Source: Kiritimatiellia bacterium (GTDB lineage: Bacteria > Verrucomicrobiota > Kiritimatiellia > RFP12 > UBA3636). From it: DNA of 8,728 nt. The notes under the pieces are model-generated. The model ran no database searches and was not told the DNA's origin. It saw only the letters and a program-made list of their open reading frames with translations. The position numbers were made by a program, and so were the translations under genes. The stretch lies in contig JAEDLN010000098.1 in NCBI GenBank assembly GCA_016295275.1, forward strand, positions 1 to 8,728, read 5' to 3'. Position 1 is the stretch's first letter; every line of letters starts with the position of its first letter. Positions 1 through 5,143 of this stretch are shown here, in pieces.

Positions 1-60
1 GGGGGTGGGGGGGGGGGGGGGCGGCGGGTATAAAACGAGGATAGATGGGGGGCTGTTTTT
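1..60. repeat. G-rich low-complexity left edge
   Basis: The window opens with five G, a T, then fifteen G (7-21), followed by GGCGGG and a further run of six G at 47-52. No gene is visible here. Such a tract could form a G-quadruplex, or it could be a contig-end or sequencing artefact, since it sits exactly at the end of the sequence. Confidence 0.6.
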
Positions 61-63
61 ATG

Positions 64-92
64 TGGACAGTGCCTATTTCTTTTCCTATAAT
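64..92 (+). promoter_or_regulatory. Sigma-70-type promoter of the LysM lipoprotein gene
   Basis: A -35 box TGGACA (64-69, one mismatch to TTGACA) and a perfect -10 box TATAAT (87-92) are separated by 17 bases. Transcription would start near 99, giving a leader of about 35 bases before the ATG at 134. This is read from consensus only. Confidence 0.6.
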
Positions 93-133
93 CACAAGCG
101 AGCATATCGCCAAGGGTCTTTCAAGTAACAGCC

Positions 134-1057
134 ATGAAACGGAATACCACTCTTCTTCTTTTCAGTCTTTTCTGCGTAGCATCGCTTTCGACGGGTTGCC
201 GCACGTTCCTCTATGGAAAAAACACTACCGCGGAGACGGAGCCCGCCCCGACGGAGACTTCTCTGGGCAAACCGGAAGAAGTAATCCTTCCGATTGAAAA
301 AGTCGGGACACCCGGCACTTATCAGGAGTATGTCATTCCGGAAGAAGGCGTTCCGACAGAGTCTCTTGTCGTTGAGACGGAGGGTCTGAAAGGCTATACG
401 GGTGCTCACATTTCCGCGCCGGCGCCCGTGCCGGATGCATCGGCACCTGTGTCGAAGCCGTCGACTGTTTGCAAGGTTCCGGCCGGCGGATCGGTCTATA
501 CGGTCAAGAATGGCGACATTCTCGGTCGCATTGCCCGTTCCCATGGCGTATCGGTTCGTGCGATTATGGAAGCGAACTCGTTGAAGAGTGCGGATCGCAT
601 TCGCGCCGGGCAAAAGCTTTACATTCCGGCTCCTTCTGCCGCGTCGAAAAAGCAATCGACCTCGTGCACGAAGACGGTGAAAGCCAAGAAATCGTTGCCG
701 GCGCGTGACGGTTTTGTCGTCTACACGATTCAGAACGGCGACATTTTGGGTCGCATTGCCATTCGTCATCACACGACGCAGAAGGCGATTTGCGAAGCCA
801 ATGCCGGGTTGAATCCGGATCGGATTCGTGTCGGGCAGCAGCTTTACATTCCGGTTGTCGGTTCGAAGGCATCGGCACCGGTACAGGCTTCTGCTTCGGT
901 TGCGGCTTCCGTTCCCGCGGAAAAACCTGCATTACCGGTCAAGACTGCCACGGTTGCGGCGCCGTCGATTCCGAAGACGACGCCTGCGCCTGTCCAGCCT
1001 CCGAAGCCTGCAGCGGATGACGAGTCCGTGGATGTTCTTTCGGGATTTGACCTGTAA
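134..1057 (+). CDS. LysM-repeat lipoprotein, two LysM domains
   Basis: This is a 307-residue exported protein likely to bind peptidoglycan. The N-terminus has a basic start, a hydrophobic core and then LSTGC, so Cys22 is the likely lipidated residue, although the -3 position is Ser rather than the usual Leu. Two LysM domains lie at about 121-165 and 196-240. Both contain YT(V/I), NGDILGRIA, an EAN motif and a final G-Q-(K/Q)-LYIP, which is the classic LysM pattern for binding N-acetylglucosamine-containing glycans. The linker (166-195) is basic and Ser/Lys-rich; residues 241-295 are Ala/Pro/Val-rich and probably disordered, ending in an acidic tail. No catalytic domain (peptidase, amidase, glycosidase) is present, so a cell-wall anchor or scaffold is more likely than an enzyme. 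It is transcribed alone or with manA, but manA has its own candidate promoter. The ATG has only a distant AAGGG (112-116) upstream; it was chosen because it directly precedes the signal peptide. Confidence 0.9.
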   Translation: MKRNTTLLLFSLFCVASLSTGCRTFLYGKNTTAETEPAPTETSLGKPEEVILPIEKVGTPGTYQEYVIPEEGVPTESLVVETEGLKGYTGAHISAPAPVPDASAPVSKPSTVCKVPAGGSVYTVKNGDILGRIARSHGVSVRAIMEANSLKSADRIRAGQKLYIPAPSAASKKQSTSCTKTVKAKKSLPARDGFVVYTIQNGDILGRIAIRHHTTQKAICEANAGLNPDRIRVGQQLYIPVVGSKASAPVQASASVAASVPAEKPALPVKTATVAAPSIPKTTPAPVQPPKPAADDESVDVLSGFDL

Positions 1058-1148
1058 GCGGATTGGAATCGGCCATTTGTGTCCGGAGGAGGTGCGGCTG
1101 CAGTTTTCCGGCGTGTGGCGTTGACGGATGGCGCGGCGTCTGCGATGG

Positions 1149-1178
1149 CTGACACTGCGCCGTTCTTTTCGGCATAAT
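1149..1178 (+). promoter_or_regulatory. Candidate promoter of manA
   Basis: CTGACA (1149-1154) and CATAAT (1173-1178), each one mismatch from consensus, are 18 bases apart. The predicted start of transcription near 1185 leaves about 20 bases before the ATG at 1207. That argues against the upstream in-frame TTG at 1189 as the start codon. Confidence 0.5.
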
Positions 1179-1206
1179 CCTAATTATTTTGCAAGAAGAC
1201 TGGTTG

Positions 1207-2190
1207 ATGATGAACAGCGAGCTTTATCCGTATTTGTTTACACCGGTATACAAGGACTACATCTGGGGCGGCGAGCGCATACCGCAGCTTTTCCGGCGTT
1301 CGGAGACGCCGCATCCTTGTGCGGAGTCGTGGGAAGTCAGTTCCCATCCGGACGGCATGTCGGTGGTCGAGAACGGCGCGGTTGCGGGGCAGACGCTTGC
1401 GGCGCTCTGCGCGACGCATGGCAAGGCGCTCTTGGGGCGTCATGTCGAAGGCGACACGTTTCCGCTTTTGGTGAAATTGATTGATGCGAAGCAGCGTCTG
1501 TCGGTTCAGGTCCATCCGAATGAGAACAATGCAACGCTCTGCGGAGGCGATCCGAAGACGGAGATGTGGTATTTTTTGGATGCCCGTGAAGGAGGCATTG
1601 TTTGTGCGGGTCTCAAGAAAGGCATCGGGCCGCGCATTTTCCGCGATGCCGTCCGTGAGAAGGCTGTTCCGACGTTATTGACGGCGGTCGATGTCGAGCC
1701 CGGAAAGGCGATTTATATTCCCGGCGGGTTGGTGCATGCGATTTGCGAAGGCAATTTGGTTTTGGAGGTTCAGCAGAATTCCAATACGACCTATCGCGTA
1801 TACGATTGGGATCGAGTCGGTGCGGACGGCAAGGCGCGCGAGTTGCATTTGGACAAAGCGGAAAAGGCGATCGAGTGGAAGCTGGGTACGGCGGAGTTGC
1901 TGACGCCGTATTCGATGGGGAAACTTGGAACGAACAATTTGCGCGAGCGGGTTTTGCGGAGCGACTTTTTCTGCATGGAGCGTTGGACGCTCGAGGAATC
2001 GGAGCCGGGATTTGCGGACGGGTCGTCCTTCCGCATTGTCTTTCCGGTGAAAGGTGCGCTTCGGATTCAGGAAGAAGGGCGTGTGACGGAGGTGCCGTTC
2101 GGGCGCAGCTGTCTGTTGCCCGCGACGCTTGGCGCGTATACGCTCGATCCGGTTGACCGGACGTGTGTTTTTCTTTCGATCGAGGTTTGA
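1207..2190 (+). CDS. manA: Mannose-6-phosphate isomerase, class I (ManA)
   Basis: This cytoplasmic zinc enzyme interconverts mannose-6-phosphate and fructose-6-phosphate, linking glycolysis to mannose use and GDP-mannose synthesis. From the ATG at 1207 it has 327 residues, the size of the short Bacillus ManA/Pmi type rather than the longer E. coli type. The N-terminal PVYKDYIWGG matches the family opening. The metal ligands known for the family are all visible: Gln101 and His103 in QVHP, Glu119 in KTEMWYF, and His177 in GGLVHAI. Arg197 in TYRVYDWDR is the expected catalytic arginine. The VEPGKAIYIPGG cupin strand precedes His177, and the C-terminal third is a second cupin-like beta domain. 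An in-frame TTG at 1189 would add six residues, but the family normally starts close to the YPYLFTPVY segment, AAGAAG (1193-1198) is well placed for 1207, and the predicted transcript starts just before 1189. ATG 1210 is an equally good neighbouring choice. A small membrane-protein gene follows after one base. Confidence 0.95.
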   Translation: MMNSELYPYLFTPVYKDYIWGGERIPQLFRRSETPHPCAESWEVSSHPDGMSVVENGAVAGQTLAALCATHGKALLGRHVEGDTFPLLVKLIDAKQRLSVQVHPNENNATLCGGDPKTEMWYFLDAREGGIVCAGLKKGIGPRIFRDAVREKAVPTLLTAVDVEPGKAIYIPGGLVHAICEGNLVLEVQQNSNTTYRVYDWDRVGADGKARELHLDKAEKAIEWKLGTAELLTPYSMGKLGTNNLRERVLRSDFFCMERWTLEESEPGFADGSSFRIVFPVKGALRIQEEGRVTEVPFGRSCLLPATLGAYTLDPVDRTCVFLSIEV

Positions 2191-2191
2191 G

Positions 2192-2599
2192 ATGCGCGGC
2201 AAACGGCGTAGAGGAACGGGTCATTCGGGCGTTGTTTCGCCCCTTATCATCCTGTTGTTGGTTTTGATTGCCGGTATGGGGTATCTTGCGTTTTGGCCGA
2301 CCTGTCAATCGGTGCGCAATACGGTTCGCGTCGACATGGCGGCCAGAGCGCTGGCGCAATGTGCGAATGTTTTGGCGGTTCATCCGGAGCTTCTCGTCGA
2401 AAACGATGATGAAGCGACGATTCGCGAAGTGACGGCGTATCTCCGGAGCAGAGAAGAGCAAATTCCGGTATGGCCGGCGGAAACGCTTCGCGAAACCTTC
2501 GATTTTTCGTGTCCGACGAATCCGACGGTCAAAGTCGAGTTGACGAGCGGTCCTGCATTGGTCACGCTTGCCAGCAATCAAGTCGAGCGTCTTTATTAG
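2192..2599 (+). CDS. Small single-pass membrane protein, unknown function
   Basis: I do not recognise this 135-residue protein. It starts with a basic, Arg-rich segment (MRGKRRRG), followed by a hydrophobic stretch at about 14-34 that reads as one transmembrane helix or uncleaved signal anchor, and then about 100 mostly polar residues outside the membrane. The soluble part contains a predicted helix (46-62), an acidic segment (69-79) and a C-terminal beta-rich stretch. Two Cys (57 and 107) could pair if the domain is periplasmic, plus Cys38 near the membrane. The ATG lies one base after the manA stop and is preceded by GAGG with suitable spacing (2182-2185), so it is almost certainly translated from the manA mRNA. 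An in-frame ATG at 2129 inside manA is rejected because it lacks that site and would bury the hydrophobic segment. The position of the hydrophobic segment loosely recalls pilin-like or secretion-minor proteins, but no prepilin peptidase motif is evident. Confidence 0.75.
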   Translation: MRGKRRRGTGHSGVVSPLIILLLVLIAGMGYLAFWPTCQSVRNTVRVDMAARALAQCANVLAVHPELLVENDDEATIREVTAYLRSREEQIPVWPAETLRETFDFSCPTNPTVKVELTSGPALVTLASNQVERLY

Positions 2600-2617
2600 G
2601 CGTGCCGGAAAGCAACG

Positions 2618-2662
2618 AAGAACGGCAAGCGGGCATGGACCCGTTTGCCGTTCTTGTCTTTT
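2618..2662 (+). terminator. Strong intrinsic terminator, probably bidirectional
   Basis: Arms AAGAACGGCAAGCGGG (2618-2633) and CCCGTTTGCCGTTCTT (2640-2655) pair over 16 bases with a single G-U wobble around a six-base loop CATGGA. GTCTTTT follows on the plus strand. It closes the manA / small membrane protein unit. The minus-strand copy is followed by CGTTGCTTT and lies just after the DUF481 gene, so one hairpin can serve both converging units. Confidence 0.85.
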
Positions 2663-2693
2663 GTCCCGGCATCGACAACCGGGGGGGGTAGAA

Positions 2694-3500
2694 TCAAAAA
2701 CGATAGGCGACTTGCGTCATTAGGCGGCGATCGGTGGATTTCTTGTCTTTTGCCGGATCGGAATCGTAGTTGCAGGTTGCCTTGAGTTGGAGGGAGAGAT
2801 TGGCGAAAAGGGGAACGTCCATACCGGCTTCGGCGGCAACGAGGTGGCGATCGAAGCCTTCGACATTGACAAGGGTTTCCACCGACTCCCAAAACGAGAC
2901 GCCATTGGCAAATGCCGGTTTCCAATCGATGCGTTCGGCGAAGCGCAGGGAGGCATACTGATCGGTTTCGCCGATATCCTCCTGGACGTAGGCGACACCG
3001 CCCTGGATGGAGAAGCGAAGGGCGTCCGTATCGAACAGGAAAGTGCCGATACCGACGGATTCGATGAAGCGATAACGGATATCGGAAATTTCGTCATGCA
3101 GACCGCTGACATCGACATAGAGGAAATAGCCGTTGAAAAGGGTTTTGAAATTAGCGGCGGCCTTGATGTTGTTGACGGTCGTATCTGTGGTTTTGACGCC
3201 GTCTTTTTCGGTTTGCGTTTCTTCCCATGCGCCATCGAACGTTGAAAAGAGGCGGAATTTTCCGTTTGCCTTCACGGCTTCGAAGTGTGCGCTTGCCGCG
3301 TCTTTTTCCGTATTTCCGCTGCAGGAATCGTATCCGAGAGCGGTTTTGAAGACCCAGTCTTCGGTGGTTTCAATCGATTCCGAAAGGTCGACTGCGGCAA
3401 CGGCGACGATTGCCGGATCGGCGTTTGTTTGGGACTGGAGTAAGGAGAAGGAGAGAACGGCGGCAGCAAGGAGCTTACCCTTGTCGGGAGAGAATTTCAT
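2694..3500 (-). CDS. DUF481-family outer-membrane protein (YdiY-like)
   Basis: This is a 268-residue exported protein. A signal peptide spans about residues 1-27 (basic start, hydrophobic LLAAAVLSFSLL, cleavage near TNA-DPA). From about 48 on the sequence alternates polar and hydrophobic residues in beta strands. The early strand TALGYDSCSGNTEKD carries the SGNT motif typical of DUF481, and the region DIRYRFIESVGIGTFLFDTDALRFSIQGGVAYVQED matches the family's central strands (short excerpts: RYRFIESVGIGTFLF, LRFSIQGGVAYVQE). It ends in AYRF; a C-terminal Phe is the usual outer-membrane barrel insertion signal. The family is called salt-induced or alkaline-response outer-membrane protein, but no molecular function is established. 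The upstream in-frame ATG at 3575 would add 25 residues ahead of a clean signal peptide and is rejected. No clear Shine-Dalgarno is seen. It is third in a same-strand series after the glycosidase and PATR-type genes, 130 bases from the latter, so co-transcription is possible but not certain. Confidence 0.82.
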   Translation of the reverse strand: MKFSPDKGKLLAAAVLSFSLLQSQTNADPAIVAVAAVDLSESIETTEDWVFKTALGYDSCSGNTEKDAASAHFEAVKANGKFRLFSTFDGAWEETQTEKDGVKTTDTTVNNIKAAANFKTLFNGYFLYVDVSGLHDEISDIRYRFIESVGIGTFLFDTDALRFSIQGGVAYVQEDIGETDQYASLRFAERIDWKPAFANGVSFWESVETLVNVEGFDRHLVAAEAGMDVPLFANLSLQLKATCNYDSDPAKDKKSTDRRLMTQVAYRF

Positions 3501-3630
3501 GTACGTCGGGGATTTGTTCGATGAATGAAAGGAAAAAGGTTTCGAAAGACTAATACAGATAGCGGAAAAAGACAACCTATATCAGCTCGGGGTCGGAGAG
3601 GGGACGCGGCCATTGCTGCAATCGGCATTC

Positions 3631-5082
3631 TCAGCGGATGAAAAAGGCCGATCCTTTGACGGGGGAGCGGATTCCAACAAGGATGAGACGGTTTCCGTCA
3701 TTGACGCATTCGACGGAAGGTTCGGTTCCGTCCGGGAAGGTCGGAATGACGCCCTTGACGGTGGGCTCCTCGTAGGTATCGGAGGATGCTGTCAGCAAGC
3801 CGTATTCGAGAAGTACGAATTCGCCGCCTGGTTCGAATCCTTCGGAAATATCGACCTTCCATTTTCCAATGATTTGGAACGTTCCCCTGACGAGAAGGGA
3901 CGCATCGGGAGAGGCGACGATCGTGCCGTAGTTTTTCTCGCCGATGGTCAAGTCTTGCGCAATTGCAAGTTCGCCTTTGGGCAATCCGGGCTTGAGGATA
4001 CCCATGAGGCTGACGCTTCCGCCAAGCGTCGTATTTCCGCCGAGGGTGGCATTTTGTTTGACGCTCCATACGCCAGTTGCGGCGGAGTTGTTGCCGGAAA
4101 GGAGAAGCGTTCCGTAGTTGATTTCCGTCGTATCGGTATGCGTATTGTCGCCGGTCAAAAGCCAAGTCGACGTATCGATGGAGGTCAAATTGACACCGAG
4201 TTTGATGGCGTCCGTCCCACCGGAATTTTCCGGATTGCAGATGGAGGCGCGAACGATATTCGTGCCGGGATTGCTTCCGCTCAGGTTCAAGGTTCCGTAG
4301 TCGGGAAAGAGAAAGGTTCCGGCGAACTCGACTGGGCCGGTAGCGCTGCGGTTTTGGAAGGAAGAGGAGCCGGAGCCGCCGCCCCACTGGAAATCCTTAT
4401 CGGTCTTTTCGCCCTCGCCGACATAGACGAGAGCGGAAGTCCGGCTTCCTTTGTAGCCGATATCGACCTGTTTGTTCAATCCGAGCGCGGAGGGCTGTCC
4501 GGCCATGCCAAGCGATGAAACGGCGAGTGTGTCGGAATTGAGTTTTGTAATGCCGGAGTAGGTATTCAGTCCGGTTACGAGCCGTTGGCTGGATGGGTCA
4601 TTCCGGTTGTATTGAACAGGGATTCCTTCTGTCGCTTCGGAGATGACGCCGGAGAGCCAAAGCGTTCCTCTTCCGCTTTTGAAACGGGCTGTTCCGGTGC
4701 AGGACAATACGATATCGGCGTCAATTCGGTTTGTTCCGGAAGAAGCGTAGCAGGAAATGATGTCGATGACATTTCTGTCATCCGTGGCGACGATTCCCGG
4801 GATCGACATGCGCGCGTCGTTTTCCGCCCGCACGACAATGGTTTTTGTGTTGTTGGTAAGCTGGAGCATTCCGAATTCGACATCGGAACGGAGGATGATG
4901 GGTTCGGATACGCGGTCGCTGTCGATGACGAGCGTATCGGCGGTTCCAAAGGTCAGAGAAGGGGACCAGTTTGCCGGATCCGAGAAATCGTTGTTTTCGG
5001 CCTCGCCGCTCCATGAAAAAAGATCGGCATGGAGAGGAAGGGCTCCCAAGAAGGAAAACAGAAGGATGATTTGTCTCTTCAT
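3631..5082 (-). CDS. Secreted PATR-type beta-strand repeat protein, no autotransporter barrel
   Basis: This 483-residue exported protein belongs to the family with autotransporter-associated beta-strand repeats, abundant in Verrucomicrobiota and relatives. A signal peptide covers about residues 1-19 (MKRQIILLFSFLGALPLHA). The mature start FSWSGEAENNDFSDPANWSP (22-41) is the characteristic WsG...dFsdpaNWs opening. Repeat-like units with an LxGxNTYSGxTxLxxGTL pattern appear at about 168-192 (TGLNTYSGITKLNSDTLAVS) and 307-332 (LLTGDNTHTDTTEINYGTLL), and a LKPG strand at about 363-366 typically ends such solenoids. The last quarter (370-483) is still beta-rich and ends in FFIR. There is no autotransporter barrel, and I see no PEP-CTERM or other sorting tail, so how it is anchored or released is unclear. 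It starts 61 bases after the glycosidase stop, with no evident terminator between, and probably shares its mRNA. The start has no clear Shine-Dalgarno; it was chosen for the signal peptide. Confidence 0.82.
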   Translation of the reverse strand: MKRQIILLFSFLGALPLHADLFSWSGEAENNDFSDPANWSPSLTFGTADTLVIDSDRVSEPIILRSDVEFGMLQLTNNTKTIVVRAENDARMSIPGIVATDDRNVIDIISCYASSGTNRIDADIVLSCTGTARFKSGRGTLWLSGVISEATEGIPVQYNRNDPSSQRLVTGLNTYSGITKLNSDTLAVSSLGMAGQPSALGLNKQVDIGYKGSRTSALVYVGEGEKTDKDFQWGGGSGSSSFQNRSATGPVEFAGTFLFPDYGTLNLSGSNPGTNIVRASICNPENSGGTDAIKLGVNLTSIDTSTWLLTGDNTHTDTTEINYGTLLLSGNNSAATGVWSVKQNATLGGNTTLGGSVSLMGILKPGLPKGELAIAQDLTIGEKNYGTIVASPDASLLVRGTFQIIGKWKVDISEGFEPGGEFVLLEYGLLTASSDTYEEPTVKGVIPTFPDGTEPSVECVNDGNRLILVGIRSPVKGSAFFIR

Positions 5083-5143
5083 GAAATTGCAAGAATCGAG
5101 GAATGTCCGAAGACCTTTCCGTGTTGATAGAAGGGGTATCTTG

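Noticed and set aside
1130..1169. Possible terminator after the LysM gene
   Set aside because: CGGCG/CGCCG can pair before TTCTTTT, but the stem is five bases with a loop of about 19, so the evidence is poor.
1189..1206. TTG start for manA
   Set aside because: It adds six residues not typical of the family and lies only a few bases after the predicted transcription start.
1613..2581. A 322-codon open frame on the minus strand across manA and the small membrane gene
   Set aside because: It is Arg/Pro/Ser-rich, has no domain, and runs through two well supported plus-strand genes.
3552..3585. Weak hairpin with T-run on the minus strand between the PATR-type and DUF481 genes
   Set aside because: Only about five pairs including a wobble and a loop of about 13 bases; too weak to call a terminator, though it leaves co-transcription open.
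3613..4518. A 301-codon open frame on the plus strand opposite the PATR-type gene
   Set aside because: Antisense shadow with no recognisable domain or signal; the minus-strand gene has a signal peptide and family motifs.
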